Shown here one piece after another: positions 21,601 through 34,400 of a DNA stretch of 64,000 nt. The translations under genes were made by a program, and so were the position numbers. Every line of letters starts with the position of its first letter. Positions within the stretch are counted from its first letter, which is position 1. The notes beneath the pieces were generated by a model. That model saw nothing but the letters and a program-made list of their open reading frames with translations, ran no database searches and was not told the DNA's origin. The DNA is from Chalara sp. BL73 (Eukaryota; Ascomycota; Leotiomycetes; Helotiales): contig CAKJVC010000014.1 of NCBI GenBank assembly GCA_918026815.1, forward strand, positions 930,001 through 994,000, read 5' to 3'.

Positions 21601-24123
21601 CTCTCAAAGGAGATTTAACCTTCCATTTTGCTAGCGTCTGTGCGAAGCTTATCTATTCATTCATCATCTCGTCTGTTCAGTTTGTTCATCTTATGTGCAC
21701 CCTAGAACCATACCAAATAAAACCAAGTTTTCTAAATTACTGCAAGTTTTCATCATAGCCAAGCGGTACTGTTTCTAAACCGAACATTTATGAGCAGAGC
21801 AGCTTTATCTCCATGGACTCAGCTCTACTATGGATAAAGTCATATGGAGCTACCGGCGAACCAATTCTAGAAACCCGGAAAGGATGCAGATACTACCCCA
21901 CCACGTTCATTGCCCACGAGGCGTCGAGGATTCGATTTGGGGGAGGGGAACAAAGCAACCCTTGGCACAAACCTGAGTTTTTCTTTTCGACTCACCCCCA
22001 GCGCAGTCTCCTCATCCACTACCACCTTCTGGCCCCTGCATCTTCCCAACCTATCGACCCCTCTCAGGCCATGAAGCAGCCGCGGCTCTTGCTGCCCTTG
22101 CGACCATCAAGACAAGGCATGAAACGCGCGCGCTTAATGGCCAACCCTGTAACGTTTTGTCTCTAACCAGCCTCGTCTGGCTAACTCTTTACGCAAAGAC
22201 GAACGTCTACGGGCCAACCAGAGACCCGTCCATTCTCTCGCCGTAAGGATTCGAATCCTAATGGCTGAAGCGTACACACACCAATTAAGCATGCCTGCCA
22301 AAAGCTACTCGGCCACTCGCGAGCCTGTCGCTGTCTGTGCGGGAAATAAGGTGGGCCGGCTCTGCCAGGCACCATCAGACCATCTGATGCCCACGAGCCC
22401 AGCCAACCAAGGCTATGGTGCACACCAAGTCCAGCACGATATCCTGTTTGGGACCAACCCCTGGCATGGATGGTCCTCGTCAAGACAAATGAAAGACCAG
22501 GATTTTAGAAGCCCATGTATAGCAAAGCCCACCTGTTATCGTGCGCCCCATAATTCCCGTGTCGGTTTTCACGTAAAAGTTGCACACAGGAAATCAAAGG
22601 TGTATGCAGTGTACAGCAAACAGAGCAGTACCCTGGCAAAACAGAATGGCACCCTAGATGAGGAATGGCGCGGTTTCTGACTTTCTTTCATGTGTTTGGG
22701 GGGGGTTTAGCTTGTCTATACGAAAGGTGAGCAAAGAGAACCAGGCTGAAAGTACCTCGCATATTATCCATATGTAAGTCAATATGTAAGATTTCAGTCT
22801 GTCACGTACCGATGCGTCAACTCTGTCAATGACTCAATAAGGCTGATGGATGAACGGGGCAATCATACTCCTTTCGTGCCATTCACCGCAGTCTGGGAGC
22901 GCGGCCCAAACTTTCTTTCTTCCATAGGGGAATTTAGACGCTGTTGGCGCTCCCATGGGATGCAAGGATCAAGGTACAAGGGAAAGGTGCCATGCATACA
23001 TGGCTCTTCTCGATGTGGGTGGCCGTTTGGGGGCCGCATGTACAACGGGTCTCCACTCGCTATGGCGGTTGGCTGGGTGCTGAAGAATGCTGTAGGCTGA
23101 AGCAGTCCACAATGATGGACGCCTTCGTTTCCCAAGCCTCGCTGCCATCATCATCATGGATGAATATGATGATTGGATAGGTCGGAGGATACCAATGTCA
23201 TATTGGGGCCTTGAATGGTACGGTGCCATCTTCCATGCCAGACCACGTTTTCTGGGAGTTGTGTATCTCTGACGAGGTATGGGAGAAGGTAACGTGAGTG
23301 AGCGTGCGACAGTAGGGTAAACTGAGTACGTTCTTTGCTTGTATCTTGCGTAGAGTACATGAAATCCAAGCAGACATAAGTTATAGAAAGAAGATCAAAC
23401 TGCCAAATAATGAGTTTCTCCATGTGCTTGCTCACAAAATGCCCCTTCCCTCTCCTTCTCTTCTCGTGCCATGTGTCCTCCAAATACATATAATCGTACA
23501 GTATGTCCAATCCCAATCCAAACCAAAGAGGGTATTCTAAAAGTGTCCTCCATCTGTTCCATCCTTTGAACTCCATAAATGCCATCCAACAAAATGTTTC
23601 CCTTCCCAAACCCTAAATATCGTATAATCGTAAAACGACAAAGATAGTGAGACATAATCATCTCCAGAAGTAAATGCGGTATGCGATAAATGCGAAAAAA
23701 AAAAAACTTTGTCCTCCTGATCGTTGACATCGAATCGTTCAGCTACTAATCTCGTTGTGCTGACATCTTGCATGACAAGTAACCTAGACCTTATCTCAGC
23801 CGCCCCCAAATTAACAACCCTTGAAAATACAAAAGCATGTGGGTGAGAGTTCAAAATATATTTTCCGATATGCGAAATAACGAGTGCTGGAAGATGCCTT
23901 GCTGACTGCATGATTGGAGAGCCAGTTGCGCCAAACCCTGATGCTGCTCTGTCTTCTTCGTTGTACATTATACGTCACACCATCTGGTGTTCCATGTGTG
24001 AGGTGCTGCCTTGCGTTGATTGCTGCATGTGTTGGTGGGATTCTGCTGCTCTCTGCCAAAATTCTTACAATGTAACGATAATGTAACAAAACATAACGCC
24101 CGGTTCGGCTGAGTGAAATCTTC
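18641..24123. other. 5.5-kb gene-poor region between ADE13 and the zinc-finger gene
   Basis: I found no coding frame with protein-like composition over more than ~70 residues. 21.8-23.1 kb is comparatively C- and G-rich with several overlapping open frames on both strands, the usual sign of composition rather than coding. 23.2-24.1 kb probably includes the 3' UTR of the transcription factor. A 12-nt palindrome GGATTCGAATCC at about 22243..22254 resembles a T-loop but no tRNA cloverleaf fits. Non-coding transcripts cannot be excluded. Confidence 0.4.
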
Positions 24124-25559
24124 TCAGTTCGACCACACAGGTTCCCCTTGCGGATCTACTGGTGTCAAGTAGTTCTGTCGCTGAAGGTATTCACCTGCCG
24201 AGGCTGACGTGAGAGACAACTCATGTGGGCCATGGGTGGAAGCTGTTCCTGGAGGCGGGGTGAAGTGGGCTGAAGAGCTGTAAGAATGCTGTCTGGACAA
24301 TTCTGTACCAGGTCGTGCGATGAGGCCTCGTAATGAATTTGGGTCCGCAGTGGTGAAGGCTTGTGGCCGGAAGTCCACCGTCTCAATATCGAACCGTTTG
24401 GAGCAACCATCCTCCATGTGTCTGTAAAAGCTAATTAATCATTTTGCTTTGAGCTAGGGATTGTTTATGTCACGTACCTTCTGAGAGTGTCTTTCCGGGC
24501 AAAGTAGCGGCTGCAGTAGTCACATCGATGATTTCGCTGCTTCATGTGTACGCTCTGGTGATGTCGTTGCAAATCGGTCTTTCTGACAAACTTCTTATTG
24601 CAGTCCTTGAGCGGACAAGGGAATGGATACTCTCTGCTTGCGTCGTGGGTTTCCATGTGAGCCTTATAGTTGTAGCTGCGACCGAAAAGTTTCCCGCAGC
24701 CCTTGACTGTGCATTGGAAGTTCGCGTCCTCCTTGGTCGTGAGCTTCCGTTGTACACGTGTCCGAGCTATGGTACTTGGGCGCCGGCGGTCTAGAGACCT
24801 GGCCGGTGATCTTTCTTGACTCTCTGAGCGCCGATCATAAGGTGGGATGGGCAGGCTGGATATTGAAGGGAGGTCCTGGGACGTGGTGTATTCTACCTTA
24901 GACCAACCGAGATTATTCTGGTCGTTGTAGAAATTACCATCGAGGGCTCCTGGATATGGATTTGCTGTTGAAAGCAGAGGATGGCTCATCTGAGGTGAGC
25001 TCATCATGATGGAATCGTTACTTGTTGCGTACCCTGAGTGGTGGTCCTCCATTTTAATACGAGGAGTATACGAGTCAATAGATCCAGCCTGTGTAAATAT
25101 TTCCGAGGCTGGAGCAGACGAGAATGAAGAGCGTTGTGATGTATTTCCGGAAAGTGCTGGAGATGCGGGTAGTATTGCCACTTCTGCAGTTTGGGCAGAA
25201 TATATATCATGTGTGTACGAAGCTGAAACTGTAGAATGGTATGGAGCGAAAGGATCATACTCTGCTGAAAGCACACATGAGAGAGCCTGTGATGACCTGG
25301 GAGTATTATGCTGTTGCAAAATGGTATTTGCCCACTCGTTGGTTGCGATGGATGCCTGTACGCTTGAATTCGAGCCCACGGCTTCTTCCACTGGTGATCC
25401 TGTCATTGGACACGGATATAGCCCTATGCCTGGATGGGATTCTGTTGATCTGTACCGTGAGTCACTTTGAGCAGGTGATGGATACTCATACAGAGGCTCA
25501 GGATTCGAAGAATATGATAATGGGGTGGGTGATCGAGCGGATTGTGGGGTCAAATCCAT
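24124..25559 (-). CDS. C2H2 zinc-finger transcription factor
   Basis: Two exons, 25559..24478 and 24421..24124; 459 residues. The first ~270 residues are Ser/Pro/Thr/Tyr-rich and disordered, as in fungal activators, with acidic patches (PRIKMEDHH). A basic linker (RRRPSTIARTRVQRK) precedes three fingers: CTVKGCGKLFGRSYNYKAH..H, CPLKDCNKKFVRKTDLQRHH..H and CDYCSRYFARKDTLRRHMEDGC. The third ends His-x4-Cys, so it is C2HC rather than C2H2; its RH is completed by the intron, which splits an Arg codon. Fingers of the first type (C-x4-C, long) resemble GLI/Zap1/Rpn4-style fungal factors, but I cannot assign an orthologue. The ~90-residue tail is Ser/Thr/Pro-rich. Nuclear DNA-binding regulator; targets unknown. 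Confidence 0.87.
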
Positions 25560-25593
25560 CTTGATAGAGGATGAGGAAGATCACAGTACGGAG

Positions 25594-25601
25594 TATATAA
25601 A
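25594..25601 (-). promoter_or_regulatory. TATA-like box close to the zinc-finger start codon
   Basis: TTTATATA on the minus strand about 35-40 nt before the ATG. If used, the 5' UTR would be extremely short, so transcription may instead start further upstream and this may be part of the leader. Confidence 0.25.
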
Positions 25602-27907
25602 GCACAGATGATGACCGTGACACAGACGGTGCGGGTCAGCAGCCAGTCCGGGAGAGGAAGCCAACGGCTTGATTGAGTGGTGCGGTGAGGGCTGTTTAAG
25701 TTGCTCTGAGCTGAAGCCTGATTGGTGAGTTTATGTAAAACAGGATCAGGCACATAGGCAGACCGGAGTTATCGAGGATCGCAACGTAAAATCCTTTTGC
25801 TGTATCTAACAGTTGAACAACCAACAAGTTGTAGATTGGATTCTGAATAGAAGGCTTGTGGGGTTGAAGGAGGCGAGGAAGGAGTCTAAATGTATCTTCT
25901 CGAGGCAGACTATACTTGATTGCATGGAATAGACATGTCAACACAAATGGGGTTGGTCTAATGCTAATCTATATTTTTATTCAAGGATATCCGGCAGTGC
26001 TGGAGTGCTGGAGAGAAACAGAAAGTGACAGGGAAGGTCAGAGCAGGAGAAGGCAGAGAGGTAGGGGGTACTTGCTCTAGGGCCCAGGGATGGAGGAGCA
26101 GGGATGAGCTATGATCCTAGCAGTGTGCTGATGGCCGCTTCAGGCTGCAGAAGTGCAGCTCACCCAATCTTAGTGGGAAAAACCGACACAAAGGTACCTT
26201 TCTGCTCGCGAGCAGGGTTGATTCCATGGGTTGTAGGGGGGACGATCGTTAATAGTGGCGGTGGAAACGTTTATTTGGAGCATGGTTGGCATGGACCATC
26301 AGCCTCCTGGGTGAGCATGGGCAAGCAGATGAAGGAGGAGAAAGATGAAGCATGGGAGCCAGGCACGAATCCTGGACCGATTCCTGACTGACAGTTTACC
26401 AAAACACTCCGCTACCTATTATACAATTATTAGCTCATGCGTAACAGATTATACGTAGCAATGCAAACCCCGAGTAAGACTCGATTTTAGAGTCAACCTG
26501 TAGCCGAAACTGCTTCATGCTTATGGTTAGATTAAGAGAATGCAATCAAAGCCATTATTACAACAGAGCCCTACTAATTCTGTGCTGGCCAACATGTCGT
26601 GAATAGTAGTGCTGACGGGGGCCGCACCTTAGTTCTAGCTTTCTAAGCGCGCCATATCCGTGGCTGCCAATCGTACCTTCGATGAGGTACCAAACTAATC
26701 GCTTGTATCCAGGCTGTACGCATTTCCCAATTACCATTAATGGACATCATACACGAGCATTAGTACCCACATAAAACATGGGGCATATCACTGTAATTTT
26801 GTGCATCATTTACCTCCGTTACGAGCCTGTCTCTTACACTGGAGATGGATGATGATGATTAATATTGGAACCGTGGGCAAGGTCTCCACCTAATGGGAAC
26901 ACCAGCATGCTTGACAGTGTTATGATAATGTTTGTCATTATAGCAGGACCATGAGGATTGATAATAGGCGGGGCAGCGCTGAATTTAGAGCATCTGCTCT
27001 AGAACTCTAGAGCCCGCCATGGAGAGATGAATGACATGGTGCTGGTAGCCGTCGTTTCCTTCCACCAACTTAATGAGATGACAGCTGGCGTAATGCGAGT
27101 TCCTATCAAGAAGATTTAATGTATACCATTTAGAAGAATCAAATTTCAGCGGAATTTGGTAAATGGTTTTGGTTGATATTCCCTCCTGTACATGCTGTAG
27201 GAGTTGTACACTAGCCAATTAAGCGTGCGTAACAACATTGGATCAACATTGAACCTACTAAAGAGGCCATTTTCGAAGCCTAACTCCGCCGCCAGATCAT
27301 CCAGATGGCTAGATTATGCGCTCCCGAGACCGCGGTCGGCGTGTAATTCAGGGCCGAACTACTGGCTAAACGCTGAGGGTTGGGTGCACACTAACCCATA
27401 CGGTGACCGTCTCTTGGCGTAATGTGATGGGATTGAACCTTGGGGAGGGGGATCAGCGCACAGCCCCGAGTCCTCTGTCGCAAACTTATGCAAGCAGCGC
27501 GAATTGTGCTGGCACAATTGCGACCCGCATACTGGCATCTTTAAATAGGTATTGTAAATTCACACCAAAGCATATCGAGGTCACAATGCGAGCTTCCAAA
27601 CAAAACCCAACATTTGTTGGCTTGATCGGTCAATATTGGTCTGAAATAATTTCGCAAGGGCACACGTTGTTCCTGTGGCAGTGTTATTTGTGTTTTGCCG
27701 AAATAACAAAAGATATCTTTTCCTCAGTAGCCATATTATTTTCAGTATTATTAATAATAAGCAGTGGAGTCAAGGGTTTTAAAAGCTCATGAATTGTGAC
27801 TTCACCCTTCCCTAAAGAGGAATGCCCTTTGCGATGAACCAATTTACGTCGTAAATTGTCAGTCTTTCTGTGTTGCTTTAGTCATTGATCTTGTCTCAGA
27901 TACTGTG
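25602..27907. other. Gene-poor region upstream of the zinc-finger gene
   Basis: No convincing gene. 26104..26391 is an open plus-strand frame with Gly/Trp-rich composition and no recognisable domain, treated as chance. Long upstream regions are usual for regulatory genes. Confidence 0.35.
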
Positions 27908-28895
27908 TCATGAGCGGTACTTCGTGGATCGTGCTGTCATACTGAGTTCTGACTTTCGGGAAAGCCCTGCAGCCATCAAGGGCTTAGAGCCGTGCTCCCG
28001 AAGCGATCCAGTCGCATCGTACACCATTTGAAGTAAGTAATCTGCAGTAACAATCTGAAAGATCAGCCGGCGTTGCCCGATGTAGCTCTCTCCGATGTAC
28101 TCCGGATACATCTCCATGTATTTTCACCACCTGTCGTTATGAAGCTCGTGGCAACCCTGCTCAAATCATCATATCTAGATTTCAGCCAGAGCCTTTACTC
28201 CGGACTTTGGTCTCCGCGCTGTACTATGGAAGAGCGAGTGGCCGCGACTCCTCAGACACTTCCGGAGTTGGACCAAAACCCTCATTGACGCATCTTCATG
28301 ATTGCTGATCTATTCAAGGTTCGTTACCACGCCATAAAACAATTGTCGTGGTGATACAGTCCAACCTATTGCAAATCTCAGACGTGAGTTCTTACGTCAG
28401 TCATCTCCTGAAACATGCATGCAATGAGTCTTATGATATTTTGAACGAGCATTCGAAGGCGGGCATTCTTGAAATGTTCCTTGTCTGCACATGATTTAAT
28501 CTCTGAAGTCCGAAGGGGGTGTACATTCGCTCTCAATGCTACATCCCATGAGGGCCTACTGTTGAAGACATGTAAAACATTGTCTCCAATCAATATAGAT
28601 GAGGTTGCATCCGATAAGAAGATACCGTAAAGGATATCAGGGCTGGGCCATGGTGGTCTCTGCACGTCTCGCGAAGTCAATTCATAGGTTGTTCAAAACT
28701 CTTAACATCGAGGCTCGTAGTAAAGGTGCCCCCGCCAACACATGAAACATATGCAGAACGTTCAAACAAGCGGTTTCCGCAGCAAGGTAACAACGTGGTA
28801 TATGCAGGCTCTAAGCAACTATGCAAGGCACCATATTTCATGGTTCGCGAAGGATTTGAGATGCAGCCACCAAACATCAGACAACGATATGCCAT
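27908..28895 (-). CDS. Possible multi-exon hypothetical gene
   Basis: Three minus-strand blocks read like protein. 28895..28677 starts MAYRCLMFGG and ends SLDVKSFEQPM; 28680..28387 reads DVQRPPWPSPDILYGIFLSD, then VHPLRTSEIKSC, then LRMLVQNIIRLI, ending before a GTAAGA donor (ACTGAC/GTAAGA); 28117..27908 reads EMYPEYIGESYIGQRRLIFQ to a TGA stop. A joined model needs one intron near 28685 that I could not place and one of ~250 nt before the last block. No family recognised. It could equally be a decayed gene. Confidence 0.3.
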
Positions 28896-29574
28896 GAACG
28901 CTACGACTCGGCTGAGAGATCACACTCTCCAACTCTTATATATGACTTGAACTTCTTGGAGGTCTGAGGTATCAATGGGAATCAGTGTCATTACGCGTCT
29001 ATCATGAAGCTCGTTCATGGAAGCTATCTCAGCCGTGGCGGGTATTCAATGCCAATCGCGCTATCGAGCGAAGATACCTTTCCCAATAAGCATTTGCTGT
29101 AGTAACGAGAAGATAGAACAAGGTATGTTTCGTAGCATAGCCTTCTCAGTGGAGCGCACGTGCAACATAGAATTCCACCTGCATCGGAAAATTATGGGTG
29201 GACAGCCTATTATTAGACATTAAAAAGACCTACGGCTGTGCCCCTGATCGTAGGGAACTAGGCTACACTAGTAATCCTTTGAATATCCTGATGGAGAAAG
29301 TTCATGCCTGGAGAAGCCATGCCAACGATATTTGGTATCGAGAAACGTATTGTTGAAGGAAATAATAGCCTATCGAGCAAAGTAAGGAATGCTACTCTTC
29401 ACTCACTATCACATGGTGGCCCACTCACCACCTTTGCTTGCTTTCGAGCAGAATCAAGCAAGCCCTCTGGTATCTTTAGGATGTCTAGGAGACCGCTAGA
29501 GAAAAAATCAAGGTAGCTAGAGGTGATTGGAGAATGAATCCGATAAAATGTGCGTCCCATTTCTCTGACTCGCA
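28896..29574. other. Intergenic, no gene seen
   Basis: Only short frames on both strands between the doubtful gene and the ATG18 3' end. Confidence 0.35.
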
Positions 29575-31030
29575 TTATTCAATGGTTGACTGGTCAAGCC
29601 CGTCGCCCTCAAGAACTCTATATCAAAGTCAGGAAAATTAGTAGAGGGGGGAGCGGGTTCAATGCTTACGAATAACGCTTCACCAACACCCCTTCGCCGC
29701 CGTTTTCCATATCGATGTTGTATATGTAGAAACCTCCATCATTAGTCACTACCATGACTTGGGGACTGCTGCTACTCATCGCCACCACACTTCGAAGAGA
29801 ACCTCCCATGGAATTGAGACCTGTACCACCTTTAGGTAGTTTGATATATGCAAAGTCTCTCATAGGTTCCCATATTTCTGTCACAGATTGTGGTAGATAG
29901 CCACCAACAACGCCTGCAACACGATTTCCCATCATCTGTGATGATCTTCGGAGCATGCTTCCGAGTGTGCCACTAGATTTACGCGATGTAGGAGCTGGTG
30001 GTTCTACGATCTCGCTTCCTGGAGAAGTACCACTGGTGGGAGACTCAGCATTGCTATCGTAACTCATAGAACGACCTCTCCTATTATTTGGCGGCCTATT
30101 CTGTTCTAAGGTGGCCACAGTTGGAGGGGCGAGCCGGAATATATGCACTGTATCGGTAGTAGAGGAGACACATAGCAAAGTCGAGCTGAGATTGAAGGAC
30201 ATGCTGTAAATGGTGGTAGGGTACGATCCTCTTCGGAATTGATACAGTTTGCTTCCACTGGGAATAGCGAATACTCTAATGATAGTTCCTGTTTCCGAAG
30301 CTGTAGCTAGTAGTGTGCCATCGTTGTTCAAAGCAATACAAGACAGGGGAGAACGATGAGCCTCAATCACATTTTGGGCTGAGCAAGTCAAGGTATCGAA
30401 AAGAAGAACCTCGCCAGACGTTGGTGCGACATATGTTGAGAGCGGCGGTGCGTGTGCCGGGCGCTTGTCTCCCGCGTCCTCCCGAGGTTTGGGCATTGGA
30501 TAGGCAAGAAAGCATTTCTCTGGAGAAGAGTCTGGAGAAGCATTTGCAGCTAGAGCACAAATGGCATTGGGATTGGGTGAGGTCGCAATCGTGTACAGGA
30601 GCGTCATGTTCGCAATGTCATAGAGATAGATTTCCTCCTCAAGCACCACAGCAAGTCTTTTGCGGTTGAGCCTGACAGCAAGAACGGCCGAAGGAAAGGT
30701 GAGCTCACATATAATGGAAGATCGCTGCCACTAGAATCAGCGGCGAAACCCCTCCATATCCTGAGCAATCCATACCTTTGTGTTTTGTATTACTAGGTGC
30801 CGTGGCGACAGTATAAGTGCGACCAAGGATGTGGAGAAGAGCATCTCTATAAGCGCCACGTTTCCGTCATCACTGCTAAATATTTTCGAGTAGGGTTCAG
30901 TGTGGTATATTCGAAATCCTTTGGAGGTTCCTTTCATTCTTAGCTATTGGACATCACACTAATGCAAGATTATCTTACCGACAGCTAAGCAGCTATAGTC
31001 CTGATTAAATGTTACAAAGTTCATGGCCAT
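29575..31030 (-). CDS. ATG18: Autophagy-related PROPPIN Atg18
   Basis: Four exons: 31030..30979, 30930..30776, 30724..29670, 29617..29575; 434 residues. Atg18 is a seven-bladed beta-propeller that binds PI3P and PI(3,5)P2 on the pre-autophagosomal membrane and vacuole and acts with Atg2. Evidence: start [29 protein letters not shown], the highly conserved [19 protein letters not shown] block, and the phosphoinositide-binding FRRG motif (LYQFRRGSY). A Ser-rich insertion (about residues 255-310) between late blades is usual. Exon 3 ends KRYS and exon 4 adds 13 residues. The first ATG (31030) gives MAMNFV; the second, two codons on, is the family start and equally possible. Gene order with PPM2 is divergent. 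Confidence 0.93.
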
Positions 31031-31498
31031 TTTGCAGGTCAGCTTTCCTAATTCGCATATGCTGCGAAGGAGGGTAAAGCCTCTGGGAGAAGCCTGCTGG
31101 GGGCAATCTTGAGTGTCACCAAGAAACCAAGCAGTCGCGTCTGAGGTGGTATTTCATGAGAAGCTGCACCAGGATTCAAAGTATCTTTTGGCACCACAGT
31201 GGAGTGTTGGTGACCAAATACAGAGCAATAGCTTTGGTTGAGCGAAGAGAGTGTGGGGAGGAATGGAGGTGTTGTTTATCTTCATCTCATGTCTTGGCAA
31301 AGACGCTCGGACCCAACCTTAACTTGGGACATTGAAATATTCGGTGGTGGGTCTTCAAAAATCAAGACTACAAACTAAATACCGATTGGAATCCATACAT
31401 TCATATAAAGAGCGAACGTCATTTCCTGCATATTGTGGTCCAAGACGTGATAGAATTCATACCAATAAACAAATTCTGCCTGGCTATATTCTTTCAGA
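31031..31498. promoter_or_regulatory. Divergent promoter region of ATG18 and PPM2
   Basis: 468 bp between the two start codons on opposite strands. No unmistakable element; the region is mixed in composition. Confidence 0.4.
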
Positions 31499-34400
31499 AT
31501 GAGACAACCTCGACCACTCAAGCGAGCTCTTAAAGAAAAGTCCCAATTACAGGATGATTCAATTATGGGGGTAAGCAGATGTTGCTTTGTATTTGTAGCA
31601 TATAATTTCTAACTTCAAAATAAGACCAATAGTAGTAGTATTGTATCTAAAAGAAGCGTGGAGCGTTTATACTTCCCGGATGAACCGCACTTCTTCCGTT
31701 ATTTTGTGAAAAAGCCACAGAGGAGATCTCCTCTTATCAACCGTGGGTATTGGCTTAGAATGAAGGCTGTGGATGTTGTTATTCGCGAGTTCATAGAAAG
31801 TCCTTCACAAAAGCAGAAAATTGTGATTAATTTAGGCTGTGGATAGTAAGTCTGAATATCAAGATTTTGAATACACCTACTCACAGCAGCAAGCGATCCT
31901 CTGCCATGGCAATGCCTTACTAGATATCCAGCCAGTAAGAGCGTTAAATTTATCGATATTGATTACCGAGAATTGATGATCAAGAAACGAGATGTAGTTC
32001 AGAACACAGCTGAGTATGTGCAGCTACCTTGCCTCTCTTGATCCCCAGCAGCGCAATATGTCGCAAGAGGTGTTCCAACTAAAGGGCCTTAAAGCTGATT
32101 CCCACACAGGCTTCACTCATTCTTCAGCAATGTCGAAAGCTTACAAGAAGGCGATATACTGTTTACAAGTGATCAGTATGTACAATTGGGCTGTGACCTA
32201 AGAAAAATTCCAGAGCTTAACCAAGCATTGGCATCAGTGATTGATCTCGAAAACTCTCTGATTCTTCTCACTGCAGAAGTGTCAATCACATACAGTAAGT
32301 CATTCCCGACGTGTAAATGATCTCGTATTCAAGCTCGATCTGCTTCAATCCATCTGAGACGCCGATTACATTCTCCTCAAGCTGAGCCCTGGATATCCTA
32401 AATTTTCCCTCCTCAGGTGATCTTAACTGACCTGTGGCCTAGTGAAACTTGAAGCTTCTGATGCATTGATCAAATGGGCAAGCACGCTACCACAAGGTTT
32501 GTTTTCGGGCTGCAACGAGGGGTCTTGACTGACTCCAATCTAGCCCGCTTTTGCCTTTTGGAGCAGATCCTCCCGGACGGTATAGATCATCCGTACGTAT
32601 TCCAAGAGCTTAGACTTAGAGGCTTTAGATAGAAGCCATGCTTGCCGCCCCTTTAATTGGGGGCATGACTGCTTCAGAGCTTGCTCTCCGTAGAAAAAAA
32701 CTAATACGATAATTGTACACAGGTTTGCTCAGACCATGATGGCGCATTTTCGAAAATTGCAAACGCCTTTAGGAGCTGTTGAGAGGTATCCTACCACAGC
32801 TTCACAAGAAAATAGATTCAAAACTTTGGGATGGGTTAACGTATCGGCAAGAAACTTGTGGAACTTATGGAACTCGTCCGATTTCGTTACCTCAGAAGAT
32901 CGTCTATCACTAAATGTTGAACCGTTTGACGAGTGGGAAGAATTTGCAATATTTGGTAGCCATTATTTTCTACTAACTGCAAATAACACTTACGATGCAC
33001 CTCAACCAGCATTGATTCCTACTTTGGACACAAATGGGCACCCTCATCCAGTTTTCTGTTCTCCACGGATAAGAATGGTGCATTCAGAGAATCCCAATGG
33101 ACACGGGCTTCGAAGGTTTGGGGCTGCACTACCGATCAGTATATCGAGGCGGACGATCGATGCAATTGGTATTTTCGGTGGAACGGGGTCAACTACCAGA
33201 GTCAATTCTTATGATTTGTATTCTACAAGTCTCGAAGACTTGCCAATAACTCAAAGCAGCCATTGCAATGTCCCACCTCCACGAATGTGTCATACAATCA
33301 CAGATCTTGGAGATGCTGGGGAACTGCTCGTTGGTGGTCGAACATCTCCAGACAATGCTTTGGCGGATAGTTGGGTTCATCATAAGCACCTAAACACCTG
33401 GGAACGCGTGGATGACCTCCCTCGACCCCGATATCGCCATTCCACAGTATGTATCGGCCATGGTTGCGTTTTAGTCTCTCCTGGTCGAAGCAACTCAAAT
33501 ACTATCGAAAGCGAGTTCTGGTTGTGGAGTCGTAGCCGTGGTTGGAGCATGTGCACTGTTGAGGGACATAGCCCTCCTGCTGCATATGGTTCCACATTTT
33601 TCAAACTGTCTGATACTCCAGATTGCTCAGCACGTGGCATCTTGGCTGGAGGAATTTCCCATGAAGCCATTTTGGAAACTAGTGTTTGGCAATGGGAGTT
33701 GCACGATTCACAAGGCACGGTATGTGGTTCCCACTAGACTTGACTGGATGAGGCTTCTATTGCGTATTGTTGTATTTACCTAAATGAGTATAGAAACCTT
33801 TTCTAAGGTTCGCAAGATTACAAGAGAAGCCTAAAGGCAACCAGATACACACAAGCATAGCTCGCTTTGGTGCAACAGCAATAAACCATAGTGGCGAAAA
33901 CTATGTTATTGGTGGAATTGTCAAGAATGATATACTCAACGAAGCCCATGAGATCTGCGCGTTTGAGCTTGATACATCTGATTCCAGTACGGGATTCTCC
34001 ATTTCTGTGGGAGCTGCGGCTGTGACGCCGCGGCCCCTCTTGGTATTCTGCTCTGTCCCTTCGCTCAACTGACACTGCTAATGAAAATTGTTAGATCGGA
34101 ACTTCCGTCTACTCGGATGGGCACTCTTTGCTGATTATGGGAGGCTCAGCAGTATGCTTCTCCTTTGGGACATTCTGGAATAAAGGTTGCTACACGATAT
34201 TCAGGGCAAATACAGAAGTCTTCAATGGTGACAAGCCCACTAAACCAGTGTGGCGATATAAGGGAACATCAAATCTTGATAAGTTCTCTCGGATCGCTAA
34301 TGACTCCTCATCTCAGAAATTATCGGCGCATGCGGTAGTTACTGTGCCGCGAGTAACTGTGCAATCTGCGGAAGACTTTAGTCAAATCCTGGCATCCAAC

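Noticed and set aside
22230..22265. T-loop-like palindrome GGATTCGAATCC suggesting a tRNA
   Set aside because: The base before TTCGAAT is A rather than the conserved G, and no acceptor, D or anticodon arm fits on either strand.
26104..26391. 95-residue plus-strand frame upstream of the zinc-finger gene
   Set aside because: Low-complexity Gly/Trp/Met-rich translation and no homology signal.
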